In this document: one piece after another, positions 17,341 to 26,356 of the stretch
Layout of the letters: every line of letters starts with the position of its first letter
How positions within the stretch are numbered: position 1 is the stretch's first letter
NCBI GenBank assembly: GCA_024695815.1
Contig: JAILHK010000007.1
Span: 1-36,410, forward strand
Direction of reading: 5' to 3'
Origin: Prevotella sp.
GTDB lineage: Bacteria; Bacteroidota; Bacteroidia; Bacteroidales; Bacteroidaceae
DNA: 36,410 bases
Program-made: the position numbers and the translations under genes
Notes under the pieces: model-generated
What the model was told of the DNA's origin: nothing
The model's input: the letters and a program-made list of their open reading frames with translations, nothing else
Database searches by the model: none

Positions 17341-19062
17341 ATGAGAAAAGCGAATTATGATAAGTTTCCCTCTACTAAATTCAGCGGAACTATCATACAA
17401 GGGTGGGACGCCATCATAGCCCAACTAAAGCGTTCAATGCAGGGTCATGTTTTGTGCATTGACACATACACAGGCGTTTATGAGACTGAGATTATCAATG
17501 CCTTTTCAGGTATGGGTACAGTTATCAACACACGCAATCTGATGAAGTCAGAGACAGAAATCAGACAAATGACCGACCCGTTCATGACCGACGATGTCTT
17601 GTTTGGCTATATCACCAACCTGAAGATGGACGACTTCTTCTGTCAGGACAAGCTGCAGGCTGCTAAGGAGCAACTGGCAGCAGCAACCGATACAATAATT
17701 ATAATAGGTATAGGAGCCTGTCAAGTAGCCCCGGCTAACGCTCTTAAGGTGTACATAGACATGGCTCGCTGGGAGATTCAGCAACGTTTTCGCCGTCACG
17801 AAGTGAAAGCATTGGGCGTTGACAACCACGACGATGCCATATCCATTCAGTACAAACGTGGCCTCTTCATTGACTGGCGCGTGCTTGATAAATACAAAGA
17901 CAAGCTTTTCGACAGTATTGACTGGTGGATAGACACCCATGTAGCCGGTCAGCCAAAAATGATAGACAAGGCAACATTCTTCGATGGTATCGAGAAAACA
18001 TCAAGAACACCTTTCCGTGTGGTACCGTTCTTTGACCCAGCTCCCTGGGGCGGCCAATGGATGAAAGAAGTCTGTGACCTGGATCGTTCCAAGGCAAACT
18101 TCGGTTGGTGTTTCGATTGCGTTCCCGAGGAAAACAGTCTATTCTTTGAGGTCAACGGCATCCGTTTTGAGTTGCCTTCGGTCGATTTGGTACTACTAAA
18201 AAGTCGATCACTGCTCGGTGAACCCGTTGAAGCCCGTTTTGGCAAAGACTTTCCCATACGCTTTGACTTTCTCGATACGATGGGCGGTGGAAACCTCAGT
18301 CTGCAGGTACACCCCACCACACAGTTTATCCGCGAGAACTTCGGTATGTATTACACCCAAGACGAAAGCTATTACCTGTTGGATGCAGGCGAGAATGCCG
18401 TTGTATATCTTGGCTTAAAAGAAGGCATCGACAAGGATGCCATGATAACCGACCTGCGCAAGGCTCAGAAAGGAGGCTTCGTTTTCGATGCAGAGAAGTA
18501 TGTCAACAAGATTCTCGCCAAGAAGCACGATCACTTTTTGATTCCTGGAGGAACCGTCCACTGCTCTGGTTCCGAGAGTATGGTACTTGAAATCAGCTCA
18601 ACTCCCAACATATTTACCTTTAAACTATGGGACTGGCAGCGTCTTGGACTGGATGGCAAGCCCCGTCCAATCAACGTGGAGCGTGGCAAGGACGTGATCG
18701 ATTGGAGTCGCGACACCAAGTACGTGTATGAACATCTTCGCAACCAGTTCGAAGTTGTTGCTGAAGGCGATGGCTGGGTAGAAGAGCGCACTGGTCTTCA
18801 CCGAAACGAGTTTATCGAGACGCGTCGTCACACGTTTAGCAAGCCTGTGACGCACCACACCAACAACGGTGTCAACGTGTTCAACCTCCTTGAAGGTGAG
18901 GAAGCCATCATAGAAAGTCCCACCAAAGCCTTTGAACCGTTCGTTGTTCATTACGCAGAAACCTTCATCATTCCGGCCTGTGTAGGCGAATACACCATTC
19001 GTCCCTACGGACTTGCCGAGCATCAGAAGTGTGTAACCATCAAGGCATACGTGCGTTGTTAG
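17341..19062 (+). CDS. manA: Class I mannose-6-phosphate isomerase with extra N-terminal domain
   Basis: This 573-residue protein is longer than the 310-400 residues usual for class I phosphomannose isomerases. The C-terminal part (about 220-573) is the cupin isomerase: LSLQVHP gives Gln322 and His324, DESYYLL gives Glu342 and GGTVHCSG gives His407, the expected zinc ligands. The enzyme interconverts mannose-6-phosphate and fructose-6-phosphate in the cytoplasm. The first roughly 210 residues have a kinase-like outline (GHVLCIDTYTGVYE followed by a helix, later DTIIIIGIGACQ) but no intact Walker A motif, so this domain is probably non-catalytic or of other function. The gene heads the mannan PUL, 192 bases before susC, and fits the sugar released by GH76/GH92. 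Confidence 0.88.
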   Translation: MRKANYDKFPSTKFSGTIIQGWDAIIAQLKRSMQGHVLCIDTYTGVYETEIINAFSGMGTVINTRNLMKSETEIRQMTDPFMTDDVLFGYITNLKMDDFFCQDKLQAAKEQLAAATDTIIIIGIGACQVAPANALKVYIDMARWEIQQRFRRHEVKALGVDNHDDAISIQYKRGLFIDWRVLDKYKDKLFDSIDWWIDTHVAGQPKMIDKATFFDGIEKTSRTPFRVVPFFDPAPWGGQWMKEVCDLDRSKANFGWCFDCVPEENSLFFEVNGIRFELPSVDLVLLKSRSLLGEPVEARFGKDFPIRFDFLDTMGGGNLSLQVHPTTQFIRENFGMYYTQDESYYLLDAGENAVVYLGLKEGIDKDAMITDLRKAQKGGFVFDAEKYVNKILAKKHDHFLIPGGTVHCSGSESMVLEISSTPNIFTFKLWDWQRLGLDGKPRPINVERGKDVIDWSRDTKYVYEHLRNQFEVVAEGDGWVEERTGLHRNEFIETRRHTFSKPVTHHTNNGVNVFNLLEGEEAIIESPTKAFEPFVVHYAETFIIPACVGEYTIRPYGLAEHQKCVTIKAYVRC

Positions 19063-19070
19063 TAGCACTG

Positions 19071-19169
19071 TTTTTCCACCTTATGTAGCATCATCATTAC
19101 GTCCTAATAAGAAATGACACAGGATGCAGAAGAGGCCCATCGCTTCTTTCTGCATCCAAGGTGGAGAAA
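19071..19169. repeat. Nested inverted repeats in the isomerase-susC intergenic region
   Basis: Outer arms TTTTTCCACCTT (19071-19082) and AAGGTGGAGAAA (19158-19169) pair over 11 of 12 positions. Inner arms GGATGCAGAA (19122-19131) and TTCTGCATCC (19148-19157) pair perfectly and abut the outer right arm. A 39-base segment bulges on the left. There is no U tract, so this is not a plain terminator. No convincing -7 box precedes susC, so the structure may act in the mRNA as a processing, stability or attenuation element. Confidence 0.6.
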
Positions 19170-19254
19170 CACACGCTTCTATCCCGCGATGCCCCCTTAA
19201 ACTTTAGCACAACCTCTTTGATATTAACTTATTAATAACTTAAAACCTTGTTTT

Positions 19255-22200
19255 ATGAAAAGGACCAAGCAAACAAAAGAACAATTATGTAACTTGCTTG
19301 TAGGCAAACACCCGTTTGCATCACAGCTATTAGCAGTCATCATGATTGTAGTGATGAATCTGGTTGGCATGCCAGCATTTGCACAGACAAGAACTGTGAC
19401 TGGCCATGTTACAGCCGAAGGCGAACCCGTCATCGGTGTCACTGTATTGGTGAAAGGCAGCAATACAGGCACAGTCACCGACCTGGACGGCAACTACTCA
19501 CTGCAAGCCCCGACAGGTGCGACACTCGTTTTCTCTTATGTGGGTTATGAGACCGAGGAAGTACAAGTCAACAACCAACATCAGATTAATGTCAGCATGA
19601 AGTCGGGCGTCTATCTTAAAGATGTCGTTGTTGTGGGCTATGGCGTACAGAAGAAGATTAACCTCACCGGTGCTGTTACTTCCGTATCTACCGATGATCT
19701 CGCCGGCAAGCCCGTATCCAATGTCTTAGAGGCTATGCAGGGTACCGCTGCCGGTCTTATCATCCAGCAAGGTTCGTCAACACCTGGTAGTGCACCATCC
19801 ATCAACATCCGTGGTCTCAACACCATGAACAACAACGACCCTCTGGTAATCATCGATGGTATTGAAGGTTCACTAGCCAACCTCAACCCTAACGACATTG
19901 AGCAGATCTCAATTCTGAAGGATGCCTCATCTACCGCCATCTACGGTTCGCGTGCATCCAATGGTGTTGTACTGGTCACCACCAAAAAAGGAAAGGCCGG
20001 CCATGTTGAAGTGGCCTACGACTTCCTGATGGGTGTTCAGCAACCCACTCAGCTTGCCGACATTGCCGACTCTTGGAAATATGCCGAGATGTACAACGAG
20101 GCAGCCGTCAACTCAGGACGTTCCACCAAGTTCACCGCTGAGGACATCGCCAGGTTCAGAACCGAGGGTCCCAACATCAACTGGATGGACGAGCTGTATA
20201 AAGAGTCTGCCCCTCAGAGCTCTCACAATCTATCGGTCACTGGCGGCAACGCCCAGTTGTCGTACCTTGCCTCACTGGGTTACACCGACCAGGAAAGCAT
20301 GTTCAAGGGTCCCGACTATGGCTATCAGCGCTACAATGCCCGCTTGAATGTCAGCCATAAGTTGAGCAACAACTTCACACTGAACCTCACCTCACAGTAC
20401 GCCCGTAACGATATCAAAGAGCACGCCTACTGGACCGATTGGATTATAGAACAGGCCAACCGTATGCCACCAATCTATAACATTAAAAACGAGGATGGCA
20501 CCTACACCTACCCTTCTGGCAGTAACTCCAACTCTTTGCAGCGCCTAGAAGAGGGAGGCTATCGCAAGAATGCCAACGAAGAACTGTTAGGTACCCTGCA
20601 GGCCGAATGGGAAATTATCAAAGGGCTGAAGCTCATTGGCAGCGTTGGCGGACGTGTTTGGAACAACCACATGCACGAAAACCGCAAGGCCTTCGAGGGC
20701 ACCGGCGATGCAGAGAACAAGCTCACCGAGAACTTCTACCGTTCAAAGAACATCACCACCAATGTGATGAGTACCTATAACACCCAGATTGGCAAACACG
20801 CCATTGGCGCCCTGCTGGGTTACACCTATGAAGGTTTCTCTGACCACAGCTTCAACACTGCCCGCATCACGCCCGACAGCAAGTACGACATCTTAGTGGG
20901 CGGTCAGAGTGGCAACGATGTCAGCAACAGTGGTGGTGCAGGCGACTGGTCAATCTATTCGGTCTTTGGACGTGCCACCTACAACTACGACGAGAAGTAC
21001 CTCTTCGAGTTCAACATGCGTAATGACTACTCTTCATATTTTGCCAAGGGAAATCGCTCAGGCCTCTTCCCCTCGTTCTCTGCTGGCTGGCGCCTGTCTG
21101 AGGAGAAGTTCTGGGACTACGTAAAACCCTACGTGCAGTCCATGAAGGTGCGCGGTTCTTGGGGTCTTGTGGGCAACAACCGCATCGGCGCCTATCAGTA
21201 CATGCAGACCGTGTCGGTCACCAACGGCATCTCTTTCGGCAATAAGTTGGCACAGACAGCCTACTTTGCTTCTGCCAACCCCGATATCAAGTGGGAGACC
21301 ACCCGTATGCTCAACCTTGGTGTTGAGATGGGCATCCTCAACGACAAACTGAAGCTGACGTTCGACATCTTCAACAACCGTACTAAAGACATCCTTGTCA
21401 ACTTGCCTGTTCCCGGCCTGTTTGGCAACGGTGCTCCCATCCAGAATGCAGGCGAGGTTGAGACTCGCGGTTGGGAACTCTCTCTGGACTATCACTTCAC
21501 CACTGGTCCCGTACAGCACCACATTGCAGGTAACATCTCCGATAGCTATAACGAGGTTGTCAACACCCACGGCGAGGAGATTATCGGTGGTTACGACGTG
21601 AATACCATCATCAAGGAGGGTTATCCCCTGTATTCATACTACGCTTACAAGTCTGACGGATTCTTCCAGACCGAAGAAGAGTGTGCCAAAGGTCCTCATT
21701 TGGAGGGCATCACACCCAAGCCCGGCGATATCCGCTATGTCGATAAAAATGGCGACAATATCATCAAGCCAGACGATGACCGTTTCGTGGTAGGCAACAG
21801 TTTCCCACGCTACACTTTCGGTTTCACCTATGGTGCCACCTATAAAGGCTTTGACTTCTCTATGATGTGGCAGGGTGTCGGCAAGCGCAACCACTGGATG
21901 CGCGGTGAGTCAGTCGAGGCTTTCCACAACAACAACGAAGGTCCCGTCATGAACTTCCATCTGGATCGCTGGACTCCCACCAACACCGATGCCTCTTATC
22001 CCCGTCTGACGATGGGTGCTGAGTCAGCCAACAATGCTGCCAAGTCCGACTTCTGGATTCAGGACACCAAGTACCTGCGTCTGAAGAACGTCCAGATTGG
22101 CTACACCTTCTCAGACAAGTTGCTGAAGAACACCTTCATCAACCACCTCAGAGTCTTTGCCACCGTCCAGAACCCATTGACTTTCACCAAGATGAAGGGC

Positions 22201-22290
22201 GGTTGGGATCCCGAATACAACGCCGACGGCAGTGGTCGTGCTTATCCTGTTGCCCGCGTTTACTCATTTGGTCTTAATGTTAAATTCTAA
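19255..22290 (+). CDS. susC: SusC-family TonB-dependent outer-membrane transporter (mannan PUL)
   Basis: The 1011-residue protein has a long signal peptide (1-44, ending GMPAFA-Q), a carboxypeptidase-regulatory-like domain (about 47-120: TVTGHVTAEGEPVIGVTVLVKG, YVGYETEEV), a TonB-box-like DVVVVGYG and a plug domain (about 130-240: GLNTMNNNDPLVIIDGIEG, ILKDASSTAIYGSRASNGV). A 22-strand-type barrel follows, ending in YSFGLNVKF with the C-terminal aromatic. SusC proteins import oligosaccharides at the outer membrane with a SusD lid, driven by TonB. The substrate is inferred from the neighbouring GH76 and GH92 enzymes as alpha-mannan oligosaccharides. SusD follows after 13 bases. Confidence 0.95.
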   Translation: MKRTKQTKEQLCNLLVGKHPFASQLLAVIMIVVMNLVGMPAFAQTRTVTGHVTAEGEPVIGVTVLVKGSNTGTVTDLDGNYSLQAPTGATLVFSYVGYETEEVQVNNQHQINVSMKSGVYLKDVVVVGYGVQKKINLTGAVTSVSTDDLAGKPVSNVLEAMQGTAAGLIIQQGSSTPGSAPSINIRGLNTMNNNDPLVIIDGIEGSLANLNPNDIEQISILKDASSTAIYGSRASNGVVLVTTKKGKAGHVEVAYDFLMGVQQPTQLADIADSWKYAEMYNEAAVNSGRSTKFTAEDIARFRTEGPNINWMDELYKESAPQSSHNLSVTGGNAQLSYLASLGYTDQESMFKGPDYGYQRYNARLNVSHKLSNNFTLNLTSQYARNDIKEHAYWTDWIIEQANRMPPIYNIKNEDGTYTYPSGSNSNSLQRLEEGGYRKNANEELLGTLQAEWEIIKGLKLIGSVGGRVWNNHMHENRKAFEGTGDAENKLTENFYRSKNITTNVMSTYNTQIGKHAIGALLGYTYEGFSDHSFNTARITPDSKYDILVGGQSGNDVSNSGGAGDWSIYSVFGRATYNYDEKYLFEFNMRNDYSSYFAKGNRSGLFPSFSAGWRLSEEKFWDYVKPYVQSMKVRGSWGLVGNNRIGAYQYMQTVSVTNGISFGNKLAQTAYFASANPDIKWETTRMLNLGVEMGILNDKLKLTFDIFNNRTKDILVNLPVPGLFGNGAPIQNAGEVETRGWELSLDYHFTTGPVQHHIAGNISDSYNEVVNTHGEEIIGGYDVNTIIKEGYPLYSYYAYKSDGFFQTEEECAKGPHLEGITPKPGDIRYVDKNGDNIIKPDDDRFVVGNSFPRYTFGFTYGATYKGFDFSMMWQGVGKRNHWMRGESVEAFHNNNEGPVMNFHLDRWTPTNTDASYPRLTMGAESANNAAKSDFWIQDTKYLRLKNVQIGYTFSDKLLKNTFINHLRVFATVQNPLTFTKMKGGWDPEYNADGSGRAYPVARVYSFGLNVKF

Positions 22291-22303
22291 AATCCGTAAA
22301 GCA

Positions 22304-23905
22304 ATGAAATACTCTATCAAACATATCGTCGTCATGGCTTCGGTTGTCGTGGTTAACGCTTCGTGTATTGACTTGGATACAGCCCCATACGACAGAGAGA
22401 CAGACCTGACTTTCTGGAAAGACAACAAAAACGCTGCCATCGCCGCGCTCAACACCTGCTACACTCAGCTTTCCAGTATGGACGAGCAGTTGTATGCCGA
22501 GTGTATGTCAGACAATGCCTATACTAAGCAACCCAACGACTACACACAGAACATCGGCAATGGCTCCTTCTCTACCGCCGACCGCTATGTAGCCAGCATC
22601 TGGGACAGTCGCTATGCCGCCATCCGCAGCTGTAATCAGTTGTTGGACAACATCGACAAGGTATCATCGCTGACGCCCGAACTGAAGCAACGCTATATTG
22701 CCGAGGCCAAGACCATCCGTGCTTATCATTTCTACGAGCTCTACACACGTTTCGGTGCTATACCTTACCCAGAGCACGTCATCAGCATTGCTGAGAGTCA
22801 GACCATGAAACGTACACCACGCGAGACCGTTGTCAACAATATCATCGCTGATCTGACCGAGGTCATCAACGACAATAGTCTGCCCATCAGCTACGATGCA
22901 GACAACAAGGGTCGTATCACCTGTGGTGCTGCCAAGGCCATCCTAGCCAAGGTATATCTGTTCGAAGGTCAGTGGGACAAAGTAGAACAGCTCACTCAAG
23001 ACATCATCACCAGCAACACCTACCAGCTGTTCCCCAGCTATAGCGGTCTGTTTGAGGTGGCCAACGAAGGCAACAGCGAGGTAATCCTTGACGTTCAGTA
23101 CGCACCTTCTACCCGCGAGCAGGGCACACAGTACAGTTTCTTGCCTCCAACCCTCGGTGGCTACTCACAGTTATCACCACTGCAGGAATTGGTTGACAGC
23201 TACCTCATGACCAACGGCAAAGCCATCGACGAGGCCGGCTCAGGCTTCAATCCCGCCAAGCCCTACGAGAACCGCGATCCCCGCTTGGCTGCCACCATTA
23301 TATATAGTGGCAACAGCTATAAGATGGCCGATGGCTCCGAGGTCATCATCAACTGTGATAAAGGTGCCGACAAAGACGGATACGGCTTCAGTTCCGACTG
23401 CTCAGCCACAGGCTTCTATGTCAAGAAGTACTGGGACAATCAGTACCGCTCGTCTGTAGGAACATCGAGCCTCAACACCATTTTGATTCGCTATGCCGAC
23501 ATTCTGTTGATGAATGCCGAGGCTCACGCAGAGTTAGGTTCGCTCAACGAGACCGTATGGAACAACACCATTGGTGCCATCCGCAGCCGCGCTGGTTTCA
23601 CAGCCGAGGGTACGTCTTTCCCCACAGCTTCTAAAGACGAGCTCATCAACATCGTGCGCCAGGAGCGCCGCTCAGAGCTTGCCATGGAGGGACTTCGCTA
23701 TAAAGACATCATCCGTTGGAAGATTGCCGAGGATGTGCTCAATGGCTGGTGTCACGGTCTTCAGACTGGCGATGTTGTGGGTGCCGACAATGGTTTCATC
23801 CGCGTAGAACAGCGCAAGTTCGACGCCAAGAAGCACTACCTATGGCCCATACCCCAAAAAGAGAGAGACCTGAACAGAAACTTGGATCAGAATCCTAACT
23901 GGTAG
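22304..23905 (+). CDS. susD: SusD/RagB-family glycan-binding outer-membrane lipoprotein
   Basis: The 533-residue protein starts at the ATG at 22304, 13 bases after susC. This start gives a lipoprotein signal ending VNASC (Cys21), which the in-frame upstream extension from 22232 would spoil. Features include the N-terminal LDTAPYDRETDLTFWKD, TPR-like helices (SRYAAIRSCNQLLDNID, KQRYIAEAKTIRAYHFYEL) and the C-terminal RagB/SusD blocks IVRQERRSELAMEGLRYKD and YLWPIPQKERDLNRN ending QNPNW. SusD proteins cap the SusC barrel on the cell surface and bind the glycan. The specific glycan is inferred as mannan from the operon. Confidence 0.95.
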   Translation: MKYSIKHIVVMASVVVVNASCIDLDTAPYDRETDLTFWKDNKNAAIAALNTCYTQLSSMDEQLYAECMSDNAYTKQPNDYTQNIGNGSFSTADRYVASIWDSRYAAIRSCNQLLDNIDKVSSLTPELKQRYIAEAKTIRAYHFYELYTRFGAIPYPEHVISIAESQTMKRTPRETVVNNIIADLTEVINDNSLPISYDADNKGRITCGAAKAILAKVYLFEGQWDKVEQLTQDIITSNTYQLFPSYSGLFEVANEGNSEVILDVQYAPSTREQGTQYSFLPPTLGGYSQLSPLQELVDSYLMTNGKAIDEAGSGFNPAKPYENRDPRLAATIIYSGNSYKMADGSEVIINCDKGADKDGYGFSSDCSATGFYVKKYWDNQYRSSVGTSSLNTILIRYADILLMNAEAHAELGSLNETVWNNTIGAIRSRAGFTAEGTSFPTASKDELINIVRQERRSELAMEGLRYKDIIRWKIAEDVLNGWCHGLQTGDVVGADNGFIRVEQRKFDAKKHYLWPIPQKERDLNRNLDQNPNW

Positions 23906-23944
23906 TGATGAAATAACTGAATGTTAAAAGAAAAAAAAGAGTCT

Positions 23945-25072
23945 ATGAAAAAGATATTTCTCGCTGGCGCTCTACTGCTCGCTTTGGTGAGCTGCCAGGA
24001 AACCTACGAACTGAACACCGATTTCACAGTTCCAACCGAGCTCAGTGGTCCATCCAACCTCGTACTCGACGTCACCTCACCTACCCCCGTAGAACTGTCG
24101 TGGACAGGTGGCGGTGCATCCGACGGCGGCATTGTGCTCTACGAAGTGCTTTTCGACAAACAGGGAGGCGACTTCACCAATCCATTAGCTGTCATGAAGA
24201 GTGACCAGGGTGCCTTGCCAACACTCACACTGACACAGGCAGCCATCAACACCATGGCACGTAACGCAGGCATTAAGCCCGAAGCCACCGGCACCCTGTT
24301 ATGGACGGTCCGTGCCTCTAAAGGCGGCATCGTCAAGAACTGTCAGCAGGTGGGCCAACTCACAGTAACACGCGGTGAGGGCATTGACAACATCCCCACC
24401 AAACTATTCCTCTATGGTTCTGCTGCCGAGACTGAAGGCCAGGCATTCCGCATTGTAGAGGAAGGTGTTTACCAGATATTCACTCAGTTGAAGGATGGTG
24501 TCATCTACTTCAAGTCGGGTACCACCGACGATGCCTTTGCCTACTACATCGACACCACCGGCAAGTTGAAGGAAGGCGTCTCGTCCACCACTGCCAGTGC
24601 CTCGACCGGGGTTTCACGCATCACCGTGGATTTCAACACCATGAGCATGCAGATTGACGCCATCGGTTCACAGGTGCGCTGCATCTGGGGTGCCACGTTC
24701 AACAACATCGCCGTGCTCGACTACATCGGCAACGGCCGCTTCCAGGGCGAAGGCGACATTATCTTCATCGACCAGTCGCGTCCCGACACCAATCCACCAA
24801 GCTGGTTGGGCTGGACCGAAGAGCGCTACTACTTCATTGCCAATGTCAATGGCAGCGACATGTGTTGGGGACGCCATGACAGCGTCAGCCCCGAACGTCC
24901 TGTTGGTGGCGAGGATCCCTCGTTCTACTCACTCTATGAGTTCAGCTGGAGTCAGTGGGATCACCTATGGAAGATGGCAGGCAGCCTGGACTACAAGCAT
25001 GCCACCATCACCATCGAGACCAACAAGGACAACCTGTTCATGCACACATTTACAAACATCACATCTATTTAA
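23945..25072 (+). CDS. SusE-like surface glycan-binding lipoprotein
   Basis: The 375-residue protein starts at the ATG at 23945, preceded by an A/G-rich stretch; the in-frame ATG at 23921 would add eight charged residues before the signal. The lipobox ends LALVSC (Cys17). An N-terminal SusE-type domain (about 20-130: LSGPSNLVLDVTSPTPVELSW, YEVLFDKQGGDF) is followed by two beta-rich domains (about 140-375; KLFLYGSAAE, VYQIFTQLKDGVIYFKSG, RYYFIANVNGSD) as in SusE/SusF starch-binding proteins. It probably holds mannan at the cell surface. The gene lies between susD and the mannanase with short gaps. Confidence 0.8.
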   Translation: MKKIFLAGALLLALVSCQETYELNTDFTVPTELSGPSNLVLDVTSPTPVELSWTGGGASDGGIVLYEVLFDKQGGDFTNPLAVMKSDQGALPTLTLTQAAINTMARNAGIKPEATGTLLWTVRASKGGIVKNCQQVGQLTVTRGEGIDNIPTKLFLYGSAAETEGQAFRIVEEGVYQIFTQLKDGVIYFKSGTTDDAFAYYIDTTGKLKEGVSSTTASASTGVSRITVDFNTMSMQIDAIGSQVRCIWGATFNNIAVLDYIGNGRFQGEGDIIFIDQSRPDTNPPSWLGWTEERYYFIANVNGSDMCWGRHDSVSPERPVGGEDPSFYSLYEFSWSQWDHLWKMAGSLDYKHATITIETNKDNLFMHTFTNITSI

Positions 25073-25084
25073 ACACGCAGCAAT

Positions 25085-26314
25085 ATGTTGAGAATCAAAG
25101 TCCTACTTGTGACTTTAACAACGGTATTAGTATCTTGCGGCGGATCAGGCGTGGAGGAGTTCACTCCTCCCGCCAATCCGATTGATCCCGAAGAGCCCGC
25201 AGAAAAGATTGTATATCACGAACGAGCCAAAGCCCTGTTCGACCTCATCAACCAGTACTATCAGGTAAAGAATGGTCCCACCCGCGGACTCTACAACGAG
25301 AACTATCCCAAAGCTGCTGGCGACTTGTCGGCCTCGTTTCTTTGGCCCTACGACGGACTTGTTTCCGGCGCAGCCAACCTCTATGCCTTGGGCTACGACT
25401 TCGACTACAAGGGCATGGTTGACCGATTCGAACTCTATTGGCGCACCTCGGGCGATGTCAACATCGGCGGCTACAGTTCACAGACCAACGGTGTGAGTGG
25501 CAGTGGTACCCGTTTCTATGACGACAATTCCATTGTGGGCATTGACTTAGTGCATGCCTATAAGCTCACCGGCGATCAGGTCTATCTGGAACGTGCCAAG
25601 CGCATCATCAGTTTCTTGAAGTCGGGCGAAGACAATGTGCATGGCGGTGCACTCTGGTGGAATGAATCACAGAAGAACCAAGCCGGTGTAGGCGACTCCA
25701 ACAAGCCCGCCTGTGCCAATGGCTATGCCACTCTGTTTCTGTTGGAATACTACAGCGTTTGCACACCAGAAGAGAAAACCGACGTTTTGAGCTTTGCCAA
25801 ACGTCTCTACAATTGGCTCTATACCAACCTGCGCGACCCCGAGGACAACAACTACTGGAACGACAAGCAGGCCACGGGAGCCATCAACAAGACCAAGTGG
25901 ACCTACAACACCGGAGTCATGATTTCCAACGGCGTACGACTCTATAAGATTACCGGCGACGAGAAATACCTCAACCACGCCAAGGCCTCGGCCGAGGGAG
26001 CCTACAACTATTTTGTGCGCCCCGCCAACGGTATGGCGCTGGCCTATCCTGCCAACGACCCCTGGTTCACCATCAAGCTCATCAATGCGTTTGTTGACAT
26101 CCAGCCTTACTACAAAACCGCCAAGACCTATATCGACACCTTTATCAACTTCACTGACCATGCCTACGAAAAGGCACGCAACCAGACCGGCTTCTTCTAC
26201 GAAGACTGGACCGGCGGTTCGCCCAAACGCATCGAGAGTCTGCTCATGCAAGCAGCTGCCCTCGACGGTCTGAGCCTTATCGCACTCTATAAAGGAGAAG
26301 TGATAGAACAATAA
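25085..26314 (+). CDS. GH76 endo-alpha-1,6-mannanase, lipoprotein
   Basis: The 409-residue protein has a lipobox ending VLVSC (Cys18), then a Pro-rich linker, so it is probably displayed on the outer membrane. The alpha/alpha-barrel carries RFYDDNSIVGIDLVHAY with the consecutive aspartates Asp146-Asp147, the GH76 catalytic pair. Other family marks are SFLWPYDGLVSGAANLYALG, GGALWWNESQKN, and TKWTYNTGVMISNGVRLY. GH76 cuts the alpha-1,6-mannan backbone of fungal cell-wall mannan and similar polymers. It follows the SusE gene by 12 bases. This gene is the main reason for assigning alpha-mannan to the PUL. Confidence 0.93.
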   Translation: MLRIKVLLVTLTTVLVSCGGSGVEEFTPPANPIDPEEPAEKIVYHERAKALFDLINQYYQVKNGPTRGLYNENYPKAAGDLSASFLWPYDGLVSGAANLYALGYDFDYKGMVDRFELYWRTSGDVNIGGYSSQTNGVSGSGTRFYDDNSIVGIDLVHAYKLTGDQVYLERAKRIISFLKSGEDNVHGGALWWNESQKNQAGVGDSNKPACANGYATLFLLEYYSVCTPEEKTDVLSFAKRLYNWLYTNLRDPEDNNYWNDKQATGAINKTKWTYNTGVMISNGVRLYKITGDEKYLNHAKASAEGAYNYFVRPANGMALAYPANDPWFTIKLINAFVDIQPYYKTAKTYIDTFINFTDHAYEKARNQTGFFYEDWTGGSPKRIESLLMQAAALDGLSLIALYKGEVIEQ

Positions 26315-26356
26315 AGATGCAAAAAAAACGATATAATCATATATAGTATAGTAATA

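Noticed and set aside
19071..19169. Intrinsic terminator between the isomerase and susC
   Set aside because: Neither strand has a U tract after the stem.
21058..21570. A 170-codon minus-strand frame inside susC
   Set aside because: It is a shadow of the well-supported SusC barrel coding sequence, with no promoter and no family resemblance.
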